64,000 bases of DNA from Pyropia haitanensis (GCA_008729055.1 SDUX01000002.1:3251874-3315873); one strand, 5' to 3'; positions 32,366 to 42,822 are shown, counted from the first letter of the stretch. Numbers and translations: made by a program. The notes: generated by a model from the sequence alone, not told the origin.

Positions 32366-34391
32366 AGGACGAGGGCGTGCGACGTGTACGGCCGTCGGTC
32401 CCGCCGGGCGCCGATTCGGGATTGGCTGGCGAGGCTCACGCCCGTGACAAGGCGCCCACCACCGTCCCCACGGACAAGACGGCAGTGGCTTGGCCAGCGC
32501 CCTGTGTTTTTTTTTCTTTTTTACCGCAACGGCGCGCGGGTGGTGGTACCGTATCGACTGGGTGCCAAGACCGCCGCGAACAGCAGCAGCAGCCGCCATG
32601 CCAAAAAAAACAACGCGGTCGCCCAAACCCGGCCGCCCATGCCCGCCGCGTCGCCGCGCGGCCGGCCGCGCGCGCCCCCCCCCGCCGCGGCCGCCGTCGG
32701 CGGCGACGCCGCCACCCCGGCGTCACGCGCGCCCCGCGGGCGGCGGCACGCGCCCCTTTGTCAGCACCACCAGTCCCGCGTCGACCGGAACGCTCGTCCG
32801 TCGGGGCGTCGCCGTTGACGGGCACGCGCGGCAGGCACCGCCGGGAGGGGGGGGCGACGCCCACAACGTCCGCGTCCGTGGCGGCGGCTGATGGTAGCGG
32901 CGGTGGTAGCGGCAGCGGCGGCGGCGGCGGCGGCGGCGGCGGCTCGCCCCACGGCCACGCGTCGGTAGCCGCGGCGCGCGCACCACCCGCGGCGCCGAGC
33001 CGGCCGCAACCGCAGGCCGCGCCGGCGCGGCCGCCCGCGTCGCGGCCGCCGTCGGCACCACGCCAGCCACAACGCGGGCGTGACGGCGGGGAGGGAGGGG
33101 CGCGGGGGGGGGAAAGGCGGCCTAGCCCAGCGCCACCACCGCCGGCGGGGGAAGGTGCCACCCCCGGGCGGGCCGCCGCGCCGAGTACGGGGGCGTGGTG
33201 CGCCCGCCAGCAGACGCGGAGCGACGGGCGGGTGGCAGGGGGGAAGGGACGCGCCGGCGGCGCGCCGGCGGCGCGCCGGTGGCGTGGGGGGGCCCCCGGC
33301 CGCCGCCGCCGCCGCCGCCGGCCGCGCCGACGCGCTCGCCCCGCCGCCTGGCGGCGGGCGCGGCGGCGGCGGCTGGCGGCGGCGTCAAGGCCACCCGCGG
33401 GGGGGGGTGGACGGCGGCGCGGCGGCGGCGTGGCGGCCGACGCCGCACGACGGCGCGGCAGCGTCGACGCTGCGTGTCGGCGCGACGACGGTTGGCAGTT
33501 GGAACGAATATAGTGGTGGTGGATGTCAACCAATCACCGATCCCGGACAAAATCCCAGATGGCTCGAGTGTCTATTCTACTTCTCAGCGAGGATTAATTG
33601 ATCCTCGGTGAGGATCATTTGATCCGGTCACTAGAACACTTTTCAGCAAGATCTCGATTTCTCTCCGCTCCCTCATGTCCGTCGTGTGGTATTTTTATCG
33701 CCGGTGGCACCACAATGGCGGCCTCCCTCCCCGCCTATATCATTATTGGTCCTTTTCGCGCTTTTGAAAAAGTGTCGTGGAGCGCCCGCGCCGTGAGCGA
33801 GGTGGATGGTCGCGCAGCCGCGGTGTGTTGGCGGCCAACCTCGTCAGAGGCGCGGTTGCGTGGGCGCGGGGGGGGGGGTTGGAGGGGGGGGGGCGCGACC
33901 TTGTCAGATGCGCTCTCGTGGCGGGGGGTTGGATCGGGGGGGGGGCGGCGGGGGGGGGGGGGGGTTGGACAGGGGGGAGGCGTCGATGCGGCCGCGCGCC
34001 GCCGCGGCGCCGACCTCGTCACGGGTTTCCACGCTCGTCCCCACCACCCCACCACAGCTACCGCGTTCGCTACCGCGCCTGCCACCGCGGCCGCGGCCGC
34101 TACCGCCCCCACTTGCGCGCCCGCGGCCGCGGCGGCCACCACGCCCGCCACCGCCACCGCGCCCGTCACCGCCACCGCGAGCGTCGCCGTCGCGGCCGCC
34201 CGGTCGAGTCCGTCCCCCCCCCCCCCGCCGCGTCTGGGTGCGTGGCGTGGTCGTGGCGGCACGCGAGGCACGCTTCCCCCCCCCTCCCCCCCTTCCCCCC
34301 CCCGTCCGTCATCCGCCGCTGACCCCCCCCCGTCCGTCATCCGCCGCTGACCCCCCCCCGCCTCGAGTCCGTCCCGCTTCCCCCCGCAACG
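32366..34391. other. Intergenic; one doubtful small frame
   Basis: An ATG at 32598 opens a 97-codon plus-strand frame to 32891 (MPKKTTRSPKPGRPCPPRRR, an AT-hook-like KPGRP in a basic N terminus), then TGA. It is the only frame here with a sensible beginning, but the rest is low complexity and I do not call it a gene. The 33500-33780 part is less GC-rich, with small inverted motifs around GAGGATCATTTGATCC; 33865-33985 holds G runs. Confidence 0.4.
34293..34360 (+). repeat. Two tandem copies of a ~30-bp unit
   Basis: C-run + GTCCGTCATCCGCCGCTGAC occurs twice in direct succession, 30-70 bp before the start of the tetraspanin-like gene. The C run length differs slightly between copies. Confidence 0.8.
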
Positions 34392-34998
34392 ATGAACCGT
34401 GACGCCGACGGCGGCGGTCTGCCCGCGGGCGCCCCCCCCCCCCACGCCCGTCCCGCAGTGCGCACGTCCTGGCCACCCTCCGGGACGTGCTGCGGGTGGC
34501 GCTCGCCGCCGCCGCCGCCGCCATTGCCGCCACCGCCGCCGTCGCGGCCGCCCGCGGCCGTTGGCTGGCCGCCACCGCGGCGGCGGTCGCGGCCGCCGTC
34601 GCGGCCGCCCCGCTGGGCAGCCGCTGGCCGACCGTCGCGGTGCTCGCGCGGCTGCCCGTCGCGGCGACCGCCGCCGGCGTTGCCGTCGCCGCCACCACGG
34701 CGGTGGTCGTTGCCGCCACCGCCGGCTGGGCGGTCACCCTCGCCGCGGCGGTCGGCCGCGACGCGGCCGCCGCCGCCGCCGCCGCGCCGGCCGGGCCGGC
34801 CGACGCGGCGGCGGTGGCGGCCGGCGGCTGGCTTGGCGACGTTGCCGCCGCGGCGGTGGCGGCCGACGCGGCGGGCCGCGCCACGTGGGCCGCCGCCGCC
34901 GCGCAGCCGGCGGAGCTCGCGACGCTCGTCTGCGCCGTCGAGGCGGCCGCCGCGTGCCGCGGCTGGCGCACCGGCGACTGCGTGCGGGGGGGCGGGGG

Positions 34999-35030
<32 letters not shown>

Positions 35031-35434
35031 GGGCGGCGACGCGCGTACACCGCCGCGGCCGCCCGTGCCCGGCGGCGTGCGCCGCGACGCTCGCGGCGCA
35101 CGGCTGGGGGTGGCACGAGCCCAGCACGACCGCCGCCGCCGCCGCCGCCGCCGCCGACGCTGCCGCCGCCGAGGGCGGCGCGCCCCCCACCGCCGCCGCC
35201 GCCCTCCCCGCCGGCGGCCGCCTGCTGTCGACGCCGCCGCCGCCGCTGCCGCTGCCGCGGCGGCCGCCCGTGACGGCGGTGCCCCGGGATGGGTGCTGGG
35301 ATGTGACGCTCGCGGCGGTGACGGCCGCGGCGGTGCCGCCGCTGGGGTGGCTGTGGGCGGCGGTGGCGGGCGGCGCGGCGGCAGCGTCGACGGCGGCGAT
35401 GCTGGTGCTGGTGCTGTGCGTCAAGCTCAACTGA
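34392..35434 (+). CDS. Four-pass membrane protein with tetraspanin-like layout; one frame change at a C run
   Basis: The ATG at 34392 gives MNRDADGGGLPAGAPP; at the C run 34431-34441 the frame must step by one missing base to continue RPSRSAHVLATLRDVLRVAL. Three Ala/Val-rich hydrophobic helices follow within ~110 residues, then a ~180-residue loop with paired cysteines (LVCAVEAAAACRGWRTGDC; CPAACAATL; DGCWDV), then a fourth helix (LGWLWAAVAGGAAAASTAAM) and a short tail CVKLN. Three helices, a large Cys-containing loop ending in a GC motif, and a last helix with Cys at its cytosolic end are the tetraspanin plan, but the canonical CCG is CRG here. Stop TGA at 35432-35434. The family call is tentative. 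Confidence 0.55.
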
Positions 35435-36576
35435 GGGGGCGGTCTCGGGCGGTCTGCGGGGGGGGGGGGGGGGGGGCGTGGCGTGGAAGGAGACGGGGGG
35501 GCTGGGGGGGGGGGAGGGGGGGGGAGGGGAACGATGCGTGGCGAGGCGCGCGAGCTGGATGGGGCGGGCGGGATGCAGAGTTGAAGGGGGGGGGGGGGGG
35601 CGTGACCGTGCCCAGTTTCGTAGCGATGCGGTGACGGGGTGCGGGCCGCCCCACGGGCGCCCCGCCGCGCCCGCCACTACAGCCACGGACGCGCACAACA
35701 AACGAGCCGCTCTGTCAGACGTGCCCGTCGCCGCCGCGGCCCGCGGGTGCGCCCCGTGCGCCGCCATCGTCTGGCCGCCGCGGCCGCCCCACCGCCTCCC
35801 GCCGGCGGGCGCCAGCTACCCGCCTCGCCGCGGCGCGCGACGACGCCCGCGCCCGCACGCGCGGGGTGCCGCGGGGTGGTCGCCGCCGCGGCGGCTGCGG
35901 CCGCGCCCGTCGGCGGCCCGGCGGGGAGCCCACCCCACCGGCAGGTGCGTTGGTAGCGGCGGGGAGCAAGCAGCACCCTGGGCGGCGGGAGGGGCGTGCC
36001 GGCTGGGTGGAGGGTGACAGCGGCGAGGTGCGGCGGGCGGTACGGGTGCGTGACTGGGAAATGGGAGCCCTTGGGGGGTGTGGGGGGGTGGCCAAAGCGT
36101 GCACGTGGGCAGCGGCGGCGCAGGAAACAGGTCCGAGCGCCGCCCCCGGTGTGCGTACGTACGCGGCGGCCGCGGGGGTCGCCTCGGCCGCCGCCGCCGT
36201 CTGGCACGGCTGCCGGCCCGCCAGGGGCACCCCCGCAGGTGCCACATGCGCTGCCACCATCGTCCTTGGAGCAGACTGCCAGGCGGCGTGCGGTCGAGGA
36301 GACGGCGCCTGGGAGGCGGCACGGCGGGGGGGAGCGGCTGCGCTGCGGCGGCGGTGGCCAAGTGGGGCGGGAGACGGCGCCCGTGCCGGCCGGCCGACGC
36401 GCGCCGCGTGTCACGCCCGCTGGCACTGCTACGACGAGACATAAAAAAAAACGCACCAGAACAAGAGAGCCATCCATGCCCACGCACACGCATCCGCTGA
36501 GACTCTCGTTCCCTACCCTTTGCGTCCTCCTCCTCGTCCCACCCCCCCTGCCTCCGCCCCCGCACGCCCATCTCCA
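35435..36576. other. Convergent intergenic, no gene seen
   Basis: It lies between the stops of the tetraspanin-like gene and RBD1. It starts with G runs (35456-35600) and ends AT-richer with an A run at 36442-36450, which is downstream of the RBD1 stop. The GC-rich middle (35640-36350) has long open frames without motifs. Confidence 0.5.
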
Positions 36577-37056
36577 CTACAGGCTCGACGCCGCCCAGAC
36601 ACCAAACGCGAGGGTGCCCAGGAGGCCGAGGACGGAGAAAATCAAGATGGGCGCGTTGCTCGTATCCGCGTCGAGCGCGATCGTGTCGCCCGCCTTGCGC
36701 GCAAAGCGGCGCTTGGGCGCGTTGCACTGCGGGCACTTCCAGTCCTTGGGGAGCTCCTCAAACTGGACCTTGCGCTTGGGCGAGTACTTGAACACGTACC
36801 CACAGTCGACGCACACGTGCTCGCCGAGAAAGAAGCCGTCCGCGTCGGTGAGCTTGGACGCCTTGCCCTTGGGCGCCGCGTCCCCGCCGCCGTCGCCGTC
36901 GGCCGCCATCCGGAGGGCGGCAGGCGAAGTGGCACATCGCCGTGGGGGGGGGAGGGGGACCGCCACGCAAGAGGGGCGCCCACAGACCGCCGCGCGGGCG
37001 CGGGTGGTGGGCGTGAACGACGGGGCGGCGGCGCCCACAAACGCGGTGGACCGCAT
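36577..37056 (-). CDS. RBD1: Membrane-anchored plastid rubredoxin (PSII assembly type, 159 aa)
   Basis: One-iron electron-transfer protein; the membrane-anchored plastid/cyanobacterial type (RBD1/RubA) is needed for photosystem II assembly. The ATG at 37056 opens a transit peptide with early Phe (MRSTAFVGAAAPSFTPTTRA) of ~50 residues. The rubredoxin fold has both metal knuckles: HVCVDCGYVF and DWKCPQCNAPKRRF, with the acidic/aromatic core EELPKDW between. A ~25-residue linker (DTIALDADTSN) leads to one C-terminal helix APILIFSVLGLLGTLAFGVW, the expected thylakoid anchor. Stop TAG/TGA region at 36577-36579. Length and order match the family and the frame is intact. Confidence 0.93.
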   Translation of the reverse strand: MRSTAFVGAAAPSFTPTTRARAAVCGRPSCVAVPLPPPRRCATSPAALRMAADGDGGGDAAPKGKASKLTDADGFFLGEHVCVDCGYVFKYSPKRKVQFEELPKDWKCPQCNAPKRRFARKAGDTIALDADTSNAPILIFSVLGLLGTLAFGVWAASSL

Positions 37057-37504
37057 GTTGAAAGCGGCACAGAGGCGGTGACAGAATTGATGAAGTAGAG
37101 CTGAAGACAGGGGGGCAGCGGAGCACAGCGGCGATGGTGCGTAGCACGGCCGATAATGGCTCCCAAGGCCAGTCGTCGATGGCACCGGCTGCGGTGGGTG
37201 GCAGGGACAGCAGCGGTGGGCGGCAGGGGCGGTGGCGGTAGAGGCGATGAGCTGTGGGTGCCGGGAACGCGAGCAGCGCAACGCGGTTGGCGGCGGGTGG
37301 CGGAGTGGCCATGATGGTCCCCGGGAGATTTGACTGAGGATCAGTCCCGGGCTGGTACTTGCTTTCAACTGAGGTAGACGACAGCAAAAATTGTACTATC
37401 TGGCGAGTTGTATGGGAAGAAGAGAGACATTTGTTAAGTACACATTTCGAGCTGCCAGTCCTGGGGAGGATTGGTACAGTCATTGCGCCAATTAGTACGC
37501 AAAT
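37057..37504. other. RBD1 upstream region up to retrotransposon left end
   Basis: Less GC-rich than average. It should contain the RBD1 promoter; no gene is seen. The retrotransposon starts at about 37505 with its left direct repeat, about 450 bp upstream of the RBD1 start, so it may sit at the edge of that promoter. Confidence 0.5.
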
Positions 37505-38048
37505 TACCTTCCTTTTCCTCCACGGACCAGCCCGGTAACTGGGTACTCCCCGGCCCGCGGCGGCGGCGGATTGGCGGAATTATGTGGTGCTGGCGGGAAG
37601 GCGGGTCAAGCCGCCGGGCAGGGGGCTGTCCGCAGGCGTTTTGCGTGAGACGGGGAGCTGTGCGCAGCCGGCAGCGGTGCCGCCTTGCCCCTCTCCCTCG
37701 TCTCGGCCCCTCCTTTGGCTACCCCGGCGGCTGGTACCCGCCGTGGCCGCCAGGCGTCGCCACCGGCTCCCCGGTGGTTACGCTGTGCCGCCTCGCCCGC
37801 GGCGGTTTTGCCACCGCCGCGCGCTGTGGGTGGCCGTTTCTCTTTGGCGTGTCGGCGCCGAGCGCCACCCCGGCAGCCGCGCCTGCCCGTGGCCACTGCC
37901 GCTGCGCCGCTGCGTCTGCCCGCCGCGCGGGCACCTGCCCGCCGTGCCGGCAACACCGGCACCCGCCGGCGCCCTTCTACATAAGGGGCGCCTGCGGGCC
38001 GAGGCCGACCCCCGCCTGGGTCGGCAGCGTCCTTTGGCTTGCCCCGCG
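37505..38048 (+). repeat. Retrotransposon A1 repeat (544 bp)
   Basis: Starts TACCTTCCTTTTCCTCCACG and ends GCTTGCCCCGCG; recurs without visible difference 4774 bp downstream. It probably contains the element promoter and lies just before the gag-like ORF. Confidence 0.92.
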
Positions 38049-38121
38049 GTCGCTGGGCAAGCGAAAGGTTACCCGTGCTTGGCACGTGGTCGACGCGGAC
38101 TGCACGTCGATAGGCGTTAGC

Positions 38122-39162
38122 ATGACTGAGACGGAGGAGGACAAGCCGGCCTGGGAGGCGGGGCTGGAGGAATTGCGGGCGGAGCTTCAGAGCCTGGCGA
38201 AGCTGATCACTGCGGGGCGGAATGCCGCCACCGAGCAGGTCAAGTCGGCGACTGCAGGGGCTACCAGCGGCACCCCTCCCTCCGACCCCGCAGCTGTGGA
38301 ACCCACGGGCGGCAACAACGAAGACGACGAAGGAGGTGACGAGACTGCGGGCGGAGACGACAGCGGCAATGGCGGCAAGGACGGTGCGGGCGGCAGCTAT
38401 CAGGACTCCCTCCTCTACGGCGCGCAAGACAGCGACGAGGAGGATGCCGGCCGCACTTACGCCGGTCAATCGCGATCTCGGAGCGCTGCAGGCGAGCCGG
38501 GCGAGCACCCGGATGGCTTTGACAACCCCAGGCTCCCCCTTGAAGGTGAAATCATCACCGCCTTCAAGGTCCCAAAGCGGATCCGCCGAGCGGACGGGCT
38601 CCCAGTACCCTTCTCTCCCACGGACTCGGAGCACCTGGAGCACTTCCCCAAGTCAGACGGGGACCACGAGGAAGCAAGTGCGTTTTACGTTGCAGCCAGT
38701 GGCGCTCAGGACCTCGCCAACGCTGCCAACGCCCTCCACCACAAGCGCGCCTCTCTCACGTCGGAGGCCCTCGAGGCCCGCATCGCCTGGCTCGCCGTCG
38801 CGACTAGGCTGCACTACCGCATCGTCGCAGCTAGGTACGACTACCTCACCGCCTCCAAGACGGACCCCGGCCTCGCCGAGCTGTACCGAGCTACCGACGC
38901 GGTCCCCCGTAACAAGGGGCGGGGCCCGGGGTGGCAACGGTTCCTCAACACCGTCGCCGTTGAGGAGGTGCGGGCCAGCACTAAGCGGGCTGCCGAGGCC
39001 CGGGCTGGAACCACTTCTCGACGCAAGCGGGGCGGAGGAGTCCCAACCGTCGCACCATCTACGCCGGGCATTACACCTGGCGCGGGCGGAGGCCTCAGCA
39101 AGGCAGCTAAGAAGAAGGCAGCAGCCGCTGCTGCCGCAGCGGCAGCCGCCGCCAAGAAGTGA
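38122..39162 (+). CDS. Retrotransposon ORF1, gag-like (346 aa)
   Basis: The first sensible ATG after A1 is at 38122 (MTETEEDKPAWEAGLEELRA). The N-terminal ~35 residues are coiled-coil-like, followed by an acidic disordered part (GGNNEDDEGGDETAGG), then a helical domain at ~190-290 (EASAFYVAASGAQDLANAAN ... LHYRIVAARYDYLTASK) and a Lys/Ala tail (KAAKKKAAAAAA). It occupies the gag position of DIRS-order elements; no zinc knuckle is seen. The stop TGA at 39160-39162 overlaps the open frame of ORF2, which is in -1 relative phase. Confidence 0.75.
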   Translation: MTETEEDKPAWEAGLEELRAELQSLAKLITAGRNAATEQVKSATAGATSGTPPSDPAAVEPTGGNNEDDEGGDETAGGDDSGNGGKDGAGGSYQDSLLYGAQDSDEEDAGRTYAGQSRSRSAAGEPGEHPDGFDNPRLPLEGEIITAFKVPKRIRRADGLPVPFSPTDSEHLEHFPKSDGDHEEASAFYVAASGAQDLANAANALHHKRASLTSEALEARIAWLAVATRLHYRIVAARYDYLTASKTDPGLAELYRATDAVPRNKGRGPGWQRFLNTVAVEEVRASTKRAAEARAGTTSRRKRGGGVPTVAPSTPGITPGAGGGLSKAAKKKAAAAAAAAAAAAKK

Positions 39163-41180
39163 GGCTGCCCAGCGGGGGCGCGCCGGCCGGTTTGGCCCAC
39201 CCCGGCGTAGCGACTACGGGCCCGACGGGGCGAGGGGACACCCCCCCTCCCCCGCCGTACGCCGCCGTCAAGCGGGCGGTGAAGGAGTGGCGAGCACTAG
39301 GCGCGTCACGATGGGTGATCAAGAACATCACCGAAGGCGCCCAGATCCCGTGGGAGCGAAAACCAAGCTACTACCGGGCCAGGGCGTACCCGGTGGCCAA
39401 GGGGGACGTCGCCTTTGCAGAGGCGGAGATGGTGCGCTGCGTGGAGCGGGGCTACTGGGCGGAGCTTTTGGGGGCGGACCGGGACAAGCCAGTGGTCATT
39501 GTGAATGGCTTCGTGACCCAGGCAGCCGGGAAGCAGAGGTTTGTCATCGATTGCCGACACCAGAACCAGCCGGCATTTATGGCGGACAGGCCATTCAAGT
39601 ACGAGAGCCTGCTAGACCTCGCCTCGCAGCTACGTCCCGACGACCAGCTGATGGGATGGGACATCAAGGACGCTTACCATCACGTCCCCCTACGGGAGGG
39701 GGACAAGCCCTTCTTCGCGTTCCAGTGCCTCGGTCGGGTCTTCCAGTGCAACACGATGCCCTTCGGGCTGAAGGTGGCGCCCTACATATGGACAAAGGTG
39801 TGCCGGCCAGTCGTCCAGCAGCTGAGGCAGGAAGGCTTCCGCTTGATCGTGTATGTCGACGACTTTGGGGGTGCCCCGCCGACGCTGAGCCCGGGCCCGG
39901 CCACGAAGGGGGAGGTGCGGCGGGCGGCCCAGCGTGTGCGCGAGCTGTTACGGCGGCTCGGCCTGACGCTGCACCCGACGAAAGGGGAGCTGGACGGGAC
40001 AACGGAGTTGCCACTACTGGGCTTCTTGGTGGACACTCGAAGGCAGCTCTTTTTGCTCCAACCATCGCGCGCCAAGAAGATCATGGGATCGGCGGGAGCC
40101 CTGCTAGCGCACGCCAAGACCCACAAGCGCTGGGTGCGCCACTCCGCGCTGCGCAGCTTCTGCGGTGCAGCAGTGTCGACCCACCTGGCGGTGCCAGAAG
40201 CCCGCTTCCGCCTACGCTCCCTCTACACTGCGCTGAGGGACCATCTGGACCGGGCAAGCTTACGTGTGCGGTTGGGACGGCAGGCCATGCAAGACCTGCT
40301 GTTCTGGACGCAGTTGACCAAGCGGGCGGAGGTGGGGCGGGCCCTGTGGCCCAGGGAGCCGGACGTGGTGATGGAAACCGACGCCAGTACCCTGGGCTGG
40401 GGGGCCACGTGGGACGGCCTGGTCCCAGCGCGCGGCTTCCACTCCGCGCCCCGCAAGGGGTTACACATCAATCTGCTGGAACTAGGGGCGGTCCGCTTGG
40501 GCCTGCTTTCGTTCGTCGACTTCCTGCGCCAACCAGAGACGATTGTACGTCTCAAAGTCGACTCGATGGTGGCAATGCACACCATCAACGCTCTGAGTTC
40601 CCGCTCGGAGGCGGTAATGAACGAGCTGCGCCGCCTGCACGCGGTGTGCAAGCACCTCGGCGTGACGCTGCGAGCCGAATACCTGCCCTCTGCGCTCAAC
40701 CTCTGGGCCGACCGCCTGTCCCGCACGCGCGACTCCACGGACTGGTCACTGCGGGTCGCCGCGTTTCGCTACCTGGACGGCCTCTACGGGCCGCACACGA
40801 TCGACCTGTTCGCCTCCGCCGAGAACAAGAAGTGCGGCCGGTACTACTCCAAGCTGCCGGCGCCCTACAGCTGCGGCGTCGACGCCATGGCCCACTCGTG
40901 GGCCAGCGAGAACGCGTGGGCCAATCCACCCTTCAACCTGATAGGGCCCGTGGTCCAGAAGATCATCCGCGACCGCGCCACGGTCACCCTCGTCGCGCCG
41001 CGCTGGCGCAGCCAGCCGTGGTGGCCCGTGGCCGTGGCCCATTGCCACAGCCACGTGGTGCTGCGCAGGCAGTACGGGGTGTTCACCAACGGCGCTCCCT
41101 CGTCCGCGGTCAAGGCGCCCAAGTGGCGGGTGGTGGCGTTCCGGTTCGTCCGCGGCAGCGTCACCAAGTGCCGCGGCTAG
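39159..41180 (+). CDS. Retrotransposon ORF2: reverse transcriptase, RNase H and methyltransferase-like domain
   Basis: RT motifs: RFVIDCRHQN, MGWDIKDAYHHVPL, the NTMPFGLKVAP block and catalytic IVYVDDFGG. RNase H: VVMETDASTLGWGATW, HINLLELGAVRLGL, LKVDSMVAMHTINA and a closing NLWADRLSR. The C-terminal ~130 residues (TIDLFASAENKKCGRYYSKL, ENAWANPPFNLIGPVV, LVAPRWRSQPWW) are the NPPF-containing domain usual in DIRS-order pol proteins. The frame opens with GTG at 39159 overlapping the ORF1 stop; its first ATG is 90 codons in, inside the RT N-terminal region. Expression therefore probably needs -1 frameshifting, stop-codon coupling or a non-AUG start. Stop TAG at 41178-41180. Confidence 0.93.
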   Translation: MRLPSGGAPAGLAHPGVATTGPTGRGDTPPPPPYAAVKRAVKEWRALGASRWVIKNITEGAQIPWERKPSYYRARAYPVAKGDVAFAEAEMVRCVERGYWAELLGADRDKPVVIVNGFVTQAAGKQRFVIDCRHQNQPAFMADRPFKYESLLDLASQLRPDDQLMGWDIKDAYHHVPLREGDKPFFAFQCLGRVFQCNTMPFGLKVAPYIWTKVCRPVVQQLRQEGFRLIVYVDDFGGAPPTLSPGPATKGEVRRAAQRVRELLRRLGLTLHPTKGELDGTTELPLLGFLVDTRRQLFLLQPSRAKKIMGSAGALLAHAKTHKRWVRHSALRSFCGAAVSTHLAVPEARFRLRSLYTALRDHLDRASLRVRLGRQAMQDLLFWTQLTKRAEVGRALWPREPDVVMETDASTLGWGATWDGLVPARGFHSAPRKGLHINLLELGAVRLGLLSFVDFLRQPETIVRLKVDSMVAMHTINALSSRSEAVMNELRRLHAVCKHLGVTLRAEYLPSALNLWADRLSRTRDSTDWSLRVAAFRYLDGLYGPHTIDLFASAENKKCGRYYSKLPAPYSCGVDAMAHSWASENAWANPPFNLIGPVVQKIIRDRATVTLVAPRWRSQPWWPVAVAHCHSHVVLRRQYGVFTNGAPSSAVKAPKWRVVAFRFVRGSVTKCRG

Positions 41181-41182
41181 AT

Positions 41183-42217
41183 CGTTGGCACACGCTTGCT
41201 GACGGCCTCCGCGGGCGGCGCTTCGGGGTCGGCGAAGGCGCAGCCACCGCCAGCCTGCTGGTTAAGGCTAAGTACCAGGCCTCTACCAAGCGTAACTACA
41301 TCAACGCCTGGGAGAGGTTCGTCGCGTTTTGCGATCGCACCTGTGCGCGGGCGTTGCCCGCGAGCCCCGAGACGGTGGTTTGCTACATGGCTTCCCTCTT
41401 TGAGACGGGCACCTGTCAACCAGACACCATCTACTCATACCTGGCGGCCATCCGCGCGGTTCACCGCCTAGCCGGGCTCCCTCCCCCCACGGACGACGAG
41501 CTCGTGGCCGACGCCAAGGTGGGCTGCCGGCGCTTGCACGTCCAGGCCGAAGGCGCCTTGCCGGAAGTGCGTGGCCCGCTCCCACCCGAGGCGGTGGTGC
41601 AGTTTGCGGCGTTGGGCCTGAGTACGGCGGACGACAGCCTGGTGCGGCAGTGCGCGGGCCTCGTACTCGCGTACCTCCTGTTCAACCGACCTGGGGCCGC
41701 CGCCAACATGCGCGCCCAGGACCTGCGCCTCACCCCATCCGGCTTCGAAGCGCAGGTGCCCGTCTACAAGATGGGCGTGTTGAAACGTGGCAGCCGCCTG
41801 GCGTTCACCATCCCGTTGGCCGAAGGCGGCTGGTTGGCAGACGCACCACTACGCCTAGTCCGCCACGTCTTGTTGGCGCACTACCGCGCTGGCCGCCCTG
41901 CTGCCGCCCACCTCTTTGCTCCCCCGGGTGCCCGGTCGCTGCAGCCGCTGCCGTCTCAGGCCGTCACCCGCTGGCTCGAGCGGGCGCTGCCCCTGACCAC
42001 CTGTACGCCCCCGCTGGGCGTCAAGTGGACGGGGCACTCCCCACGGGCCGGGGCTGCCTCCTCGGCCTTTGCGGTGGGGCTGTCGCCTGCCCTTATCCGC
42101 CAGCGCATGGGCTTGGCGTCCGTGGACACGGCGTACAAGCACTATATCGACGCGCAGTGGCGTTCTACCCCGGCGGCACGGGCGCTGTTCTCGCGGTACA
42201 TCCCGGTGCGGGTCTGA
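41183..42217 (+). CDS. Retrotransposon ORF3: tyrosine recombinase
   Basis: Integrates the circular DNA copy. An N-terminal SAM-like/core-binding domain (KYQASTKRNYINAWERFVAF, then YSYLAAIRAVHRLAGLPPP) precedes the catalytic domain: LLFNRPGAAANMRAQDLRL (first catalytic Arg), KMGVLKRGSRLAFTIPL (Lys), GHSPRAGAASSAFAVG (HxxR) and DTAYKHYI (nucleophile Tyr). Stop TGA at 42215-42217. There is no ATG between the ORF2 stop and the domain; the frame is open upstream through all of ORF2 in -1 phase, so it may be made as a fusion. I give coordinates from the first codon after the ORF2 stop. Confidence 0.9.
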   Translation, partial: RWHTLADGLRGRRFGVGEGAATASLLVKAKYQASTKRNYINAWERFVAFCDRTCARALPASPETVVCYMASLFETGTCQPDTIYSYLAAIRAVHRLAGLPPPTDDELVADAKVGCRRLHVQAEGALPEVRGPLPPEAVVQFAALGLSTADDSLVRQCAGLVLAYLLFNRPGAAANMRAQDLRLTPSGFEAQVPVYKMGVLKRGSRLAFTIPLAEGGWLADAPLRLVRHVLLAHYRAGRPAAAHLFAPPGARSLQPLPSQAVTRWLERALPLTTCTPPLGVKWTGHSPRAGAASSAFAVGLSPALIRQRMGLASVDTAYKHYIDAQWRSTPAARALFSRYIPVRV

Positions 42218-42252
42218 CCCGCCCCGCGCGCCTCGGTCATCTCCCCCCTGTG

Positions 42253-42278
42253 TGGCATCCCGACCATCCCTCCAGCTA
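42253..42278 (+). repeat. Retrotransposon B1 repeat (26 bp)
   Basis: TGGCATCCCGACCATCCCTC followed by CAGCTA; identical to B2 at 42951-42976. Confidence 0.88.
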
Positions 42279-42822
42279 TACCTTCCTTTTCCTCCACGGA
42301 CCAGCCCGGTAACTGGGTACTCCCCGGCCCGCGGCGGCGGCGGATTGGCGGAATTATGTGGTGCTGGCGGGAAGGCGGGTCAAGCCGCCGGGCAGGGGGC
42401 TGTCCGCAGGCGTTTTGCGTGAGACGGGGAGCTGTGCGCAGCCGGCAGCGGTGCCGCCTTGCCCCTCTCCCTCGTCTCGGCCCCTCCTTTGGCTACCCCG
42501 GCGGCTGGTACCCGCCGTGGCCGCCAGGCGTCGCCACCGGCTCCCCGGTGGTTACGCTGTGCCGCCTCGCCCGCGGCGGTTTTGCCACCGCCGCGCGCTG
42601 TGGGTGGCCGTTTCTCTTTGGCGTGTCGGCGCCGAGCGCCACCCCGGCAGCCGCGCCTGCCCGTGGCCACTGCCGCTGCGCCGCTGCGTCTGCCCGCCGC
42701 GCGGGCACCTGCCCGCCGTGCCGGCAACACCGGCACCCGCCGGCGCCCTTCTACATAAGGGGCGCCTGCGGGCCGAGGCCGACCCCCGCCTGGGTCGGCA
42801 GCGTCCTTTGGCTTGCCCCGCG
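42279..42822 (+). repeat. Retrotransposon A2 repeat (544 bp)
   Basis: Direct copy of A1, starting immediately after B1 with no spacer; 128 bp of unique sequence separate it from B2. Confidence 0.92.

Noticed and set aside
32598..32891. 97-codon basic frame with AT-hook-like KPGRP
   Set aside because: One weak motif in low-complexity sequence; too little to call a gene.
38222..41180. Open frame overlapping all of the RT ORF, upstream of the recombinase
   Set aside because: Translation is unlike any protein until the recombinase domain; kept only as a possible fusion path.
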